From assembly GCF_008123515.1 (NCBI RefSeq), contig NZ_VSSR01000060.1, positions 1-64,000 of the forward strand: a stretch of DNA of 64,000 bases, written 5' to 3'. The notes beneath the pieces are model-generated. The model was given only the letters and a program-made list of their open reading frames with translations. It was not told the DNA's origin and searched no databases. Position numbers and translations under genes: made by a program. The DNA is from Bradyrhizobium cytisi (lineage in GTDB: Bacteria > Pseudomonadota > Alphaproteobacteria > Rhizobiales > Xanthobacteraceae). This document shows, piece by piece, positions 1-7,901 of this stretch (positions are counted from its first letter, which is position 1; the number at the start of each line of letters is the position of its first letter).

Positions 1-160
1 GTCGAACGGCTCAGTTCCAAAGACACAAAAATTGCGCCAAACTGCGTGCGGATAGCGGTCGGTCCGTCGGAAGGATGATCGAGCAACATCGGTGTCTCCA
101 GGTTGGGTGGTTTTGCAACTCCAGTCTGGCTCCAGACTCGGTCGCTATCCACCCCCCATG

Positions 161-224
161 GAATCTTCGCTTCGCTCGCAATGACGGCGGAAAGAGCTGC
201 GGCGTCCGGTCCTCGCAATGACGG
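161..224. repeat. Degenerate half-copies of a bradyrhizobial palindromic repeat
   Basis: Two stretches, 164-188 and 211-224, end in CTCGCAATGACGG. This is the same sequence that forms the right end of the complete palindrome at 58094-58179. Here the left arms are missing, so this looks like a decayed or truncated copy. The rest of 1-229 shows no gene that I can support. Confidence 0.5.
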
Positions 225-229
225 AAGCC

Positions 230-487
230 CTAATGCCGCGTCGCGGACTGGTCCGGGATGTCCAGCAGGGCCTCGGTGAAGGGAAATTCCAGCACGATCT
301 CGCCTTCGACGTCGGTGACCTCGATCACCGCCTCCATGAGCGCCGGCTGGGTCCCCTCGGATTTCAGCACCTCCAGGATCATCTGGCGGGCGACCTCCCA
401 GGCGCGATCGGGATTGCGCAGATCCTCGCCATCGGGATCCACGATCAACTCATCGCCGATACGGGTGTTGAAGAAATATCTGGGCAT
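230..487 (-). CDS. DUF6894 family small protein
   Basis: An 85-residue protein beginning MPRYFFNTRIGDELIVD, the typical start of the short DUF6894 proteins abundant in Bradyrhizobium. It is acidic and soluble, with no signal peptide or membrane segment. The function of the family is unknown. The ATG at 487 was chosen because family members begin at MPRYFF. The frame stays open upstream to 556 only through a tandem repeat encoding RPKWN twice, which is not family sequence. There is no strong Shine-Dalgarno at either start. The gene stands alone and is divergent from pqqA. Confidence 0.72.
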   Translation of the reverse strand: MPRYFFNTRIGDELIVDPDGEDLRNPDRAWEVARQMILEVLKSEGTQPALMEAVIEVTDVEGEIVLEFPFTEALLDIPDQSATRH

Positions 488-493
488 CACCGA

Positions 494-523
494 ATTCCAC
501 TTGGGGCGATTCCACTTGGGGCG
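494..523. repeat. Perfect 15-bp tandem duplication
   Basis: ATTCCACTTGGGGCG occurs twice in immediate succession (494-508 and 509-523), just upstream of the DUF6894 start. Because the unit is 15 bp the frame is preserved, so the reading frame upstream of the start contains RPKWN-RPKWN. It looks like a recent slippage or duplication in the 5' leader. Confidence 0.85.
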
Positions 524-750
524 CCTGTACCGGATTGAAAGCTGCACTGCACTCACAACTGCTTTATCAGGGCAGGGTTCGCGACCGAATGCGCCTGCCG
601 CAAGGCAGCGTCGTCAGAAGTGATGTTCCACCATCATTTTTCGCGGCGCAACATGCCGTTCTCGGGAAAATTTCACTGGCGAACTTTTGCGCCCGCAGTA
701 ACTTAGCCCCCGGGCGGATACGTCCGAAATCTCAAGAATGGAGCGCCAAA

Positions 751-831
751 ATGGCCTGGAAAGCCCCCAAGATCGTTGAAGTGCCCTGCGGCATGGAAAT
801 CAACATGTATGTGAGCGCCACCCGCAAGTAA
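751..831 (+). CDS. pqqA: PQQ precursor peptide PqqA
   Basis: A 26-residue peptide, MAWKAPKIVEVPCGMEINMY followed by VSATRK. Glu16 and Tyr20, in the arrangement E-x3-Y, are the two residues that PqqE crosslinks to build pyrroloquinoline quinone. GGAG at 740-743 lies seven bases before the ATG. The same frame is open further upstream from 535, but the GGAG and the family length of 22-30 residues fix the start at 751. It is the first gene of pqqABCDE and is separated from pqqB by 119 bp, a layout that usually lets the precursor be made in excess of the enzymes. Confidence 0.96.
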   Translation: MAWKAPKIVEVPCGMEINMYVSATRK

Positions 832-857
832 GCGGTTGGTGAGTAGGCGTTCTGCGC

Positions 858-923
858 AGGTGGGTCTTGCCGGTCACGATCGGTTTCCGGACGATGGAAA
901 CTGTGTTGGCCTAGGATCCACCT
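858..923 (+). promoter_or_regulatory. Possible hairpin between pqqA and pqqB
   Basis: AGGTGGGTC at 858-866 pairs with GATCCACCT at 915-923, 8 of 9 positions, across a 48-nt loop. A stem here could stabilise the pqqA message or attenuate read-through into pqqB, as is commonly proposed for pqqA-pqqB spacers. There is no U-tract, so this is not a classic terminator. The assignment is inference from base pairing only. Confidence 0.3.
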
Positions 924-950
924 GGCGACGTTGCTTCCAGGAGACGGATC

Positions 951-1880
951 ATGCTTCGCGTCGTCGTCCTGGGCGCCGGGGCCGGCGGCGGAGTCCCGCA
1001 ATGGAATTGCGGTTGCGAGGGCTGCCGGGCGGCGCGTCACCACGGCCATGAGCTTTATCGGACCCAGGCCTCGGTTGCCTTCAGCGGCGACGGCGAGCAC
1101 TGGTTCCTGATCAACGCCTCCCCTGATCTGCGCCAGCAATTGAATGCCACGCCGCAGCTGCATCCCAAGGCAGGCGCGCTGCGCCATACGCCGATCGCAG
1201 GCGTGATCCTGACCAACAGCGAAGTGGATGCGGTCGCGGGCCTGCTCTCGATGCGCGAGGGCTCGCCGTTCACGGTCTATGCGCATGAGAAGGTGCTGGC
1301 GATCCTGAACAGCAACACCATCTTCAATGTGCTCAACGAAAAGAACGTGCGGCGGCAGCCGATCGGTATCGGTGAGCCGTTCGAGCCGCGTCTCACCGAC
1401 GGCGCGCGCTCGGGGTTAGAGGTGCGGCCCTTCGCGGTGCCGGGCAAATCGGCCTGGTATCTCGAAGGCAAGGCGCATCCGGGCGGCGAGAGCGGCGACG
1501 GCGATACGCTGGGCCTGAAGATCACCGACAAGTCGACCGGAAAATGCTTCTACTTCATCGCCGCCTGCGCCGAAATCACCGACGCGCTCAAGGCCGAGAT
1601 CGACGGCGCCGCGCTGGTGTTCTTCGACGGCACGGTCTGGCAGGATGACGAGATGATCAAGGCCGGGCTCGGCCACAAGACCGGCAAGAGCATGGGCCAT
1701 GTCGCGATGTTCGGTGACGATGGCGCGATCGCCCGGCTGGCCGATCTCACTATCGACAGGAAGATGTTTCTCCATATCAACAACTCGAACCCGGCACTGC
1801 TGCCCTCCTCGCCTGAACGCAAGACGGCTGAAGCGGCGGGCTGGCAGATACCTGCCGACGGAACGGAGATCGTGCTGTGA
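951..1880 (+). CDS. pqqB: PQQ biosynthesis protein PqqB
   Basis: A 309-residue protein, the usual family length. It opens MLRVVVLGAGAGGGVPQWNC and then GCEGC, the typical PqqB N-terminus with Cys residues near a structural metal site. The SPDLRQQL segment and the metallo-beta-lactamase-like fold are also characteristic. PqqB is a cytosolic protein proposed to act as a hydroxylase or carrier in a late PQQ step. AGGAGA at 939-944 supports the ATG at 951. Its stop overlaps the pqqC start (GTGA), so translation is coupled. Confidence 0.95.
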   Translation: MLRVVVLGAGAGGGVPQWNCGCEGCRAARHHGHELYRTQASVAFSGDGEHWFLINASPDLRQQLNATPQLHPKAGALRHTPIAGVILTNSEVDAVAGLLSMREGSPFTVYAHEKVLAILNSNTIFNVLNEKNVRRQPIGIGEPFEPRLTDGARSGLEVRPFAVPGKSAWYLEGKAHPGGESGDGDTLGLKITDKSTGKCFYFIAACAEITDALKAEIDGAALVFFDGTVWQDDEMIKAGLGHKTGKSMGHVAMFGDDGAIARLADLTIDRKMFLHINNSNPALLPSSPERKTAEAAGWQIPADGTEIVL

Positions 1881-2668
1881 ATGCCGCGTCCATGACTGGA
1901 ATGACTGCGCTCTCGGTCGGCAAGGACATCAGGCTCAATTCGGCCGCGGAGCTGGAGGCGACGCTGCGCCACATTGGCGCTACGCGCTACCACAGCCTGC
2001 ATCCGTTCCATAAGCTCTTGCACGGCGGCAAGCTGAACAAGGGCCAGGTGCAGGCCTGGGCGCTGAACCGCTACTATTACCAGAGCACGATCCCGATCAA
2101 GGACGCGGTGGTGATCTCGCGCTTCCGCGACCGCGCCACACGGCTGGAATGGCGCCACCGCATCGAGGACCATGACGGCGATGTCGGCAGCGAGGGCGGC
2201 ATCGAGCGCTGGCTGAAGCTGACCGAAGGCCTCGGGCTCGACACATCTTACGTGGAATCCACCGAAGGCATCTTGCCGGCGACGCGGTTCGCCGTGGAGG
2301 CCTATGTGCATTACTGTCGCGAGAAGAGCCCGCTGGAGGCGATCGCCTCCTCGCTCACCGAACTGTTCGCGCCGAACCTGCACGAGGAACGCATCTCCGG
2401 CATGCTGGAGCATTACGACTTCGTCAATCCTGACATCATGAGCTACTTCAAGCGACGCCTCGCGCAGGCACCGCGTGATGCCGGCTTCGCGCTCGACTAC
2501 GTCAAGGCGCATGCGACGACGCCGGAGCAGCGCGCGCAGGTGTGCAACGCGCTGATCTTCAAGACCAACGTCTTGTGGGTGCAGCTCGATGCGCTCCAGC
2601 ACGCCTATGTCGAGGGCAACATTCCGCCGGGCGCGTTCGTGCCCCAGGAAACTAAAAAAGCGAGTTGA
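1877..2668 (+). CDS. pqqC: Pyrroloquinoline-quinone synthase PqqC
   Basis: A 263-residue cofactor-free oxidase that closes the ring and performs the eight-electron oxidation forming PQQ. Family-typical stretches include TRYHSLHPFH, QAWALNRYYYQ and IPIKDAVV, with many His, Arg and Tyr residues lining the active site. The GTG at 1877 overlaps the pqqB stop by four bases. An in-frame ATG at 1892 is an alternative start that would shorten the protein by five residues without touching the domain. Confidence 0.95.
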   Translation: MNAASMTGMTALSVGKDIRLNSAAELEATLRHIGATRYHSLHPFHKLLHGGKLNKGQVQAWALNRYYYQSTIPIKDAVVISRFRDRATRLEWRHRIEDHDGDVGSEGGIERWLKLTEGLGLDTSYVESTEGILPATRFAVEAYVHYCREKSPLEAIASSLTELFAPNLHEERISGMLEHYDFVNPDIMSYFKRRLAQAPRDAGFALDYVKAHATTPEQRAQVCNALIFKTNVLWVQLDALQHAYVEGNIPPGAFVPQETKKAS

Positions 2669-2680
2669 GGGACGAGAGCA

Positions 2681-2992
2681 ATGGCCGGGCCGCGGAACAT
2701 CAGTGTCAGCGAGGCAAGCCGCCCCGTGCTGCCGCGGCATGCCAGGCTGAAGTATGACGAGACGCGAAAAGTCTGGGTGATCCTGGCGCCGGAACGCGTG
2801 CTGGCGCCTGATGAGATCGCGGTCGAGGTCTTGCAGCTTTGCGACGGCAAGCGCAGTGTCGGCGACGTGTCCGACCTGCTGGCGGAAAAATACGCCGCAC
2901 CGCGCGAGGCGATCCTCGCCGACGTCATCGTCATGCTGCAGGATCTCGCCGACAAGGGCTTTCTGACCGAAGCCCGGGAGAAGACGCCATGA
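2681..2992 (+). CDS. pqqD: PQQ biosynthesis peptide chaperone PqqD
   Basis: A 103-residue winged-helix RiPP recognition element. It binds the PqqA leader and presents it to PqqE. Recognisable segments are PRHARLKYDE near the N-terminus, VLAPDEIAVEVLQLCDG in the middle and the D-L-A-D-KGFL region near the end. It starts 12 bases after pqqC, and its TGA overlaps the pqqE ATG (ATGA), which is expected because PqqD and PqqE work as a complex. Confidence 0.95.
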   Translation: MAGPRNISVSEASRPVLPRHARLKYDETRKVWVILAPERVLAPDEIAVEVLQLCDGKRSVGDVSDLLAEKYAAPREAILADVIVMLQDLADKGFLTEAREKTP

Positions 2993-4182
2993 GCGATGTG
3001 CTCCCAACCATCCCGCCTGATGCCAGCGACAGCCTCGCGGTGCTAGAGAAGAGCCGCTCGACGGCGGAGACATTTGGCATTCCGCTCGCCGTGCTGCTCG
3101 AGATCACCCATCGCTGCCCGCTGCAATGCCCTTATTGCTCCAACCCCGTCGAGCTCGACCGCTCCGGCAAGGAGCTGACGACGGATGAGTGGAAGAAGGT
3201 GCTGAGCGAGCTCGCCGAGATCGGCGTGCTCCAGGTGCATTTCTCCGGCGGCGAGCCGACGGCGCGGAAAGACCTGGTCGAGCTGGTCAAGCATGCCAGC
3301 GACGTCGGCCTCTACACCAACCTCATCACCTCGGCGGTGCTGCTGACGCGCGAGCGGCTCAGCGCGCTTGCCGACGCCGGGCTGTGCCACGTGCAGATCT
3401 CTTTCCAGGGCGTCGAAGAGGGCCTCTCCGACCGCGTCGCCGGCTACAAGGGTGCACATCATAAAAAGATCGAGGTCGCAAAGTGGACGCGCGAGCTCGA
3501 TTTGCCGCTCACCGTGAACGCGGTGATGCACCGGCAGAACCTGCACCAGCTCCCCGACATCATCCAGATGTCGATCGATCTCGACGCCGACCGGCTCGAG
3601 GTCGCCAATGTGCAATATTACGGCTGGGCGCTGAAGAACCGCGCCGCGCTGATGCCGACGGTCGAGCAATTAGATGAATGCACCCGCATCGTCGAGGAGG
3701 CGCGCGAGCGGCTGAAGGGTACGCTCGCGATCGACTACGTCGTGCCCGACTACTACGCGCTGCGGCCGAAGAAATGCATGGGCGGCTGGGGCCGACAGTT
3801 CTTCAACATCTCGCCCGCGGGCAAGGTGCTGCCCTGCCACGCCGCCGAGAGCATCACCGGGCTCGATTTCGAGTCGGTGCGCTCCAACCATTCGATCGCC
3901 TGGATCTGGCAGAACTCGGACGCCTTCAACCGCTATCGCGGCACCGGCTGGATGAAGGAGCCGTGCAAGTCTTGCGAGTTCCGCGAGATCGATTTCGGCG
4001 GCTGCCGCTGCCAGGCCTTTGCACTGACGGGCGATGCCGCCAACACAGACCCTGCCTGCGCGCTGTCGCCGCTGCACGAGACCATCTTCAAGCAGGCCGA
4101 GCGCGAGGCCGAGGGCGAGACCAACCGCTTCCTCTATCGCAACTTCGCCGGCGGCACTCTGGAATCCGGGAATGATGCCTGA
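2989..4182 (+). CDS. pqqE: Radical SAM PqqA peptide cyclase PqqE
   Basis: A 397-residue radical SAM/SPASM enzyme that forms the Glu-Tyr carbon-carbon bond in PqqA. The CxxxCxxC cluster motif is Cys43, Cys47 and Cys50 in HRCPLQCPYC. FSGGEPTARKDL follows as the SAM-binding GGE motif. The C-terminal SPASM half carries the auxiliary-cluster cysteines in KKCMGGWG, VLPCHAAE, EPCKSCEF and GGCRCQAF. The ATG at 2989 overlaps the pqqD stop; longer starts in this frame lie inside pqqD and are not credible. Confidence 0.96.
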   Translation: MSDVLPTIPPDASDSLAVLEKSRSTAETFGIPLAVLLEITHRCPLQCPYCSNPVELDRSGKELTTDEWKKVLSELAEIGVLQVHFSGGEPTARKDLVELVKHASDVGLYTNLITSAVLLTRERLSALADAGLCHVQISFQGVEEGLSDRVAGYKGAHHKKIEVAKWTRELDLPLTVNAVMHRQNLHQLPDIIQMSIDLDADRLEVANVQYYGWALKNRAALMPTVEQLDECTRIVEEARERLKGTLAIDYVVPDYYALRPKKCMGGWGRQFFNISPAGKVLPCHAAESITGLDFESVRSNHSIAWIWQNSDAFNRYRGTGWMKEPCKSCEFREIDFGGCRCQAFALTGDAANTDPACALSPLHETIFKQAEREAEGETNRFLYRNFAGGTLESGNDA

Positions 4183-5158
4183 CGCCGACGCGGCCGCATC
4201 GGCCAGACGTGCCGATCCCTTTGCGCCGCTAACGTCCGACATGCTCGACGTCGGCGACGGCCACGAGCTCTATGTCGAGAGCGTCGGCCGTGCTGGCGGC
4301 ATTGCTGCGATCTATCTGCATGGCGGCCCCGGCAGCGGCTGCCAGCCGGATCATCGCCGCCTGTTCGATCCCGAGCGTTTGCATGCGGTGCTGTTCGACC
4401 AGCGCGGCTGCGGCCGCAGCCGTCCCAAGGGCTCGCGCCAGCACAACACGACGGCGCATCTGATCGCGGACATGGAAAAGATCCGCGAAAAGTTCGGCTT
4501 CGACCGCTGGATGGTGGTCGGCGGCTCCTGGGGCGCGACGCTGGCGCTGGCTTATGCGCAGGCCCACCCCGAGCGCGTCTCCGGCATTGCGCTGCGCGCA
4601 ACCTTCCTGGGCACGCGGGCAGAGGTGGCGACGGCCTTCACCTCGCGCCTGCCACAGTTCTATCCAGCGCTGCACGACGATTTTCTGAGCGTGCTGCCGC
4701 CGGAGGAACGCGCGCAACCGGTGGACGCCTATTATCGCCGCATCCTCGATGCCGATCCGGCCGTGCACGGACCGGCCTCGCGCGCCTGGCATGACACCGA
4801 ACGCGCTCTATCGGAGCACAAGCCGGCCAAGACGCGGATCGACCTCGCCTCGCTGAACGTCTGGCGCACATTGCCGGCGACACCGTTCATGGAAGCGCAT
4901 TACTTCATCAATGACAGCTTCATGACCGAGAACCAGCTGCTGCAAAACGCCGGCCGGCTCGCCGGCATCCCCGGCATCATCGTGCAGGGCCGCTACGATC
5001 TGTTGTGCCCTCCTGAGACATCCGCGCAGCTCGCGAAAGTTTGGCCGGGTTCCGAGATTCGGATCGTGGAAGAGGCCGGACATTCGCTCTATGATGCCGG
5101 CGTGCGGGACGCGGTGATGAAGTCGATCGCCGACTTCGCGTCGAAGGCCGCGCGATAA
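4172..5158 (+). CDS. Proline-iminopeptidase-like alpha/beta hydrolase
   Basis: A serine hydrolase of about 328 residues that resembles proline iminopeptidase (family S33). It has the oxyanion-hole motif HGGPGSG near residue 50, LFDQRGCGRS, the nucleophile elbow GGSWGA with Ser119, the Asp in QGRYDLLCP, and the His in EEAGHSLYD. No signal peptide, so cytosolic. Its tandem ATG (4172, 4175) lies inside the end of pqqE, so it is translationally coupled to the PQQ operon. That placement makes a role in trimming the crosslinked PqqA peptide conceivable, but nothing in the sequence proves it; it may simply be a general peptidase. Confidence 0.8.
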   Translation: MMPDADAAASARRADPFAPLTSDMLDVGDGHELYVESVGRAGGIAAIYLHGGPGSGCQPDHRRLFDPERLHAVLFDQRGCGRSRPKGSRQHNTTAHLIADMEKIREKFGFDRWMVVGGSWGATLALAYAQAHPERVSGIALRATFLGTRAEVATAFTSRLPQFYPALHDDFLSVLPPEERAQPVDAYYRRILDADPAVHGPASRAWHDTERALSEHKPAKTRIDLASLNVWRTLPATPFMEAHYFINDSFMTENQLLQNAGRLAGIPGIIVQGRYDLLCPPETSAQLAKVWPGSEIRIVEEAGHSLYDAGVRDAVMKSIADFASKAAR

Positions 5159-5183
5159 CACGCGAAGCAAGGACAACAAGAAA

Positions 5184-5861
5184 ATGCCGCTCGCCGGGAA
5201 AGGCATGCTGCTGACGTCGATGAACATCGACGCCGCAGATGAAGCTGATTTCAACCGCTGGTACGATCGCGAGCATCTGGAAGAGCGTGTCGCGATCGAG
5301 GGTTTCCTGGAGGCGCGGCGCTATGTCGCGCACGCCGCCAATCCCAAATATCTCGCGCTGTATTCGACGTCGACGCTGGACGTGCTCGACAGTCCCGCCT
5401 ACCGGGCGCGGCTCGCCAACCAGACCGAATGGTCGCGGCGGACCATTGCGCATTTCAAGAACATGCTGCGCGTGGTTGCGCGCATCACCATCAGCAAGGG
5501 CACTGGACGCGGTGCTGCGCTCGGGCTCGGGCGGCTGCGGCCGATGTCGGACAATGCAGGGGCATGGCGTGATGCACTGCAAGAAAAGCTGGCACCCGGA
5601 GAGCGCGAGGGCATCATCTCGATGCATCTGCTCGAGAGCGAACCGGAATTGTCGGGCGCAACGGCGGATATTCCGGCGGTGCGTAACGAAGGCGCGCGCG
5701 ACTGGTTCGTGCTGATCGACGGCACGCGCGTCGGCGCGGTCTCGGCTGTCATCGCCGAACGCTTCACCGGTCCTGCGGCCGCGCCCTTCCCGCTGCCCGT
5801 CTCCGTCGGCACCTATGCGCTGATGTGGGACCTCGCGAAGAGCAACATCACGCACGGCTGA
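5184..5861 (+). CDS. Conserved hypothetical protein, DUF4286-like
   Basis: A 225-residue soluble protein. The N-terminal stretch EADFNRWYDREHLEER and the following YVAHAANPKYLALYST resemble the dimeric alpha-beta barrel proteins grouped under DUF4286, seen as two half-domains (about residues 5-95 and 120-215). No catalytic function is known. It lies 25 bp after the hydrolase on the same strand and is probably the last gene of the extended pqq transcript. I cannot assign a role. Confidence 0.65.
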   Translation: MPLAGKGMLLTSMNIDAADEADFNRWYDREHLEERVAIEGFLEARRYVAHAANPKYLALYSTSTLDVLDSPAYRARLANQTEWSRRTIAHFKNMLRVVARITISKGTGRGAALGLGRLRPMSDNAGAWRDALQEKLAPGEREGIISMHLLESEPELSGATADIPAVRNEGARDWFVLIDGTRVGAVSAVIAERFTGPAAAPFPLPVSVGTYALMWDLAKSNITHG

Positions 5862-6004
5862 CGCACCGGCATGCAGCGCAACATATTGCACCGCCGCATT
5901 GGCTGCGGACGGCCATTAATGCTGTCTGCGCGCAGCTCCCATGAAAGCGGATGATTCACCCAAATTTGCCGTTGTACTTCGGACCGGTTCTAATAAGCTA
6001 ACCC

Positions 6005-6016
6005 AATGACGTCATT
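6005..6016. promoter_or_regulatory. Perfect 12-bp palindrome upstream of the kor operon
   Basis: AATGACGTCATT is an exact palindrome about 85 bp upstream of the first kor gene, inside an otherwise featureless 240-bp spacer. Position and symmetry suit a dimeric repressor or activator site. The factor is unknown, and a 12-bp palindrome can also arise by chance. Confidence 0.3.
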
Positions 6017-6101
6017 CAGAAACCAGATCGCCGCGCGTTAAGCGTCCGACAAGCTCAAGAAAAGGCCGCCGGGTCTTTGAGCCTGCGCGGACAGGGTAGG
6101 A

Positions 6102-7901
6102 ATGAAACCGACCGATATCGCGGCCCCCGACTACTTTCACAAAGTGGTCGATTGCCAGTGGGCCTGTCCTGCGCACACCCCGGTTCCCGAATACATCCGA
6201 TTGATCGCACAAGGCCGCTACAGCGACGCCTACATGATCAATTGGAAATCGAACGTGTTTCCCGGAATTCTGGGACGCACCTGCGATCGTCCGTGCGAGC
6301 CGGCATGCCGCCGCGGACGCGTCGAGGAAACGCCGGTGGCAATCTGCCGCCTCAAGCGCGTTGCCGCCGACTTCAAGGACGACATCAAGCACCGCCTGCC
6401 GAAGCCTTCAGCCAAGAACGGCAAGCGCGTCGCATTCGTCGGAGGCGGACCGGCCTCGCTGACGGTGGCGCGCGATCTGGCGCCGCTCGGCTATCACTGC
6501 ACCGTGTTCGACGGCGATCCCGAAGCCGGCGGCATGATGCGGACCCAGATCCCGAAATTCCGCCTGCCCAATTCGGTGATCGACGAGGAGACCGGCTACA
6601 TCCTCAATCTCGGCGTCGAGTTCAAGGGCGGGCACCGCATCGAGAGCATGAAGGCGCTGCTCGCGGAGAAATACGACGCGATCTTCGTCGGCTCCGGCGC
6701 GCCGCGCGGCCGCGAGCTCGACATTCCGGGCCGGAAAGAGGCCGCCGCTCACGTCCATATCGGCATCGACTGGCTGTCCTCGGTCTCGTTCGGCCACACC
6801 GACAAGATCGGCAAGCGCGTGATCGTGCTCGGCGGCGGCAACACCGCGATGGATTGCTGCCGCACCGCGCGCCGCCTCGGCGGCGAGGACGTCAAGGTCA
6901 TCGTGCGCTCCGGCTTCGAGGAGATGAAGGCCTCGCCCTGGGAGAAGGAAGACGCGATCCACGAGGACATTCCGATCCTCAACTTCCTCGTCCCCGTCGC
7001 CTTCATCCACGACAACGGCAAGCTCACCGGCATCACGTTCCAGAAGGTGAAGGCCGAGTACGATGCCAAGGGGCGCCGCAACCTCGTCCCCTCGGGCGAG
7101 CCGGACCAGACCCTCGAATGCGACGACGTGCTGGTCGCGGTTGGCCAGGAGAACGCCTTCCCCTGGATCGAGCAGGACTGCGGCATCGAGTTCGACAAAT
7201 GGCACATGCCCAAGGTCGATCCGAAGACCTTCGTCTCGACTAACCCAAAAGTGTTCTTCGGCGGCGACGCCGCGTTCGGGCCCAAGAACATCATCTGGGC
7301 GGTGGCGCAGGGTCATGACGCCGCGCTGTCGATCCACAAGATGCTGTCAGGCGAGGATATCACCGAACGGCCGCTGCCGGAGGTGCATGTCTCGTCGCAG
7401 AAGATGGGCATCCACGAATGGAGCTATGACAACGACATCTCCAACGACAAGCGCTTCAAGGTGCCGCATCGCGACAAGGTGATCGCGCTGAAGGACATCC
7501 GCACCGAGGTCGAGCTCGGCTACGACGTCAAGCTCGCGCTCGGCGAGGCGCATCGCTGCCTGAACTGCGACGTCCAGACCGTGTTCTCGACCTCGCTCTG
7601 CATCGAATGCGATGCCTGCGTTGATATCTGCCCGATGGATTGCATCACCTTCACGGAGAATGGCGAGGAAACCGATCTGCGCCATCTCCTGAAGGCGCCC
7701 TCACCGCATCCGGACCAGGACCTCTACGTCTCCTCCGACCTCAAGACCGGGCGCGTGATGGTGAAGGACGAGGATGTCTGCCTGCATTGCGGGCTCTGTG
7801 CCGAGCGTTGTCCCACCGGAGCCTGGGACATGCAGAAATATCTCATCGAAATGACTCACGCGGGTTCAGCATGTCCGACAAAAAGCCGATCAGCAGCGTA
7901 A
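6102..7901 (+). CDS. FAD/NAD(P)-binding Fe-S oxidoreductase (KorC-type electron-transfer subunit)
   Basis: A 599-residue protein related to the glutamate synthase small subunit. Residues 1-100 form the Cys-rich Fer4_20-type domain (Cys18, Cys22, Cys61, Cys65, Cys69). FVGGGPAS near 112-119 binds FAD, and VLGGGNTAMD near 245 binds NAD(P)H. A C-terminal two-cluster ferredoxin follows, with Cys500/503/506/510 and Cys560/563/566/570. The fusion suits a subunit that passes electrons between the KorAB clusters and NAD(P), as in the three-subunit 2-oxoglutarate:NADP oxidoreductases of aromatic-degrading betaproteobacteria. It overlaps korA by 31 bases, indicating coupled synthesis. Confidence 0.85.
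   Translation: MKPTDIAAPDYFHKVVDCQWACPAHTPVPEYIRLIAQGRYSDAYMINWKSNVFPGILGRTCDRPCEPACRRGRVEETPVAICRLKRVAADFKDDIKHRLPKPSAKNGKRVAFVGGGPASLTVARDLAPLGYHCTVFDGDPEAGGMMRTQIPKFRLPNSVIDEETGYILNLGVEFKGGHRIESMKALLAEKYDAIFVGSGAPRGRELDIPGRKEAAAHVHIGIDWLSSVSFGHTDKIGKRVIVLGGGNTAMDCCRTARRLGGEDVKVIVRSGFEEMKASPWEKEDAIHEDIPILNFLVPVAFIHDNGKLTGITFQKVKAEYDAKGRRNLVPSGEPDQTLECDDVLVAVGQENAFPWIEQDCGIEFDKWHMPKVDPKTFVSTNPKVFFGGDAAFGPKNIIWAVAQGHDAALSIHKMLSGEDITERPLPEVHVSSQKMGIHEWSYDNDISNDKRFKVPHRDKVIALKDIRTEVELGYDVKLALGEAHRCLNCDVQTVFSTSLCIECDACVDICPMDCITFTENGEETDLRHLLKAPSPHPDQDLYVSSDLKTGRVMVKDEDVCLHCGLCAERCPTGAWDMQKYLIEMTHAGSACPTKSRSAA

Noticed and set aside
535..750. N-terminal extension of PqqA to 98 residues
   Set aside because: PqqA is a 22-30 residue peptide, and GGAG is correctly placed only for the ATG at 751.
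1550..3073. 507-codon minus-strand open frame
   Set aside because: Antisense across pqqB, pqqC and pqqD; the composition is that of a shadow frame.
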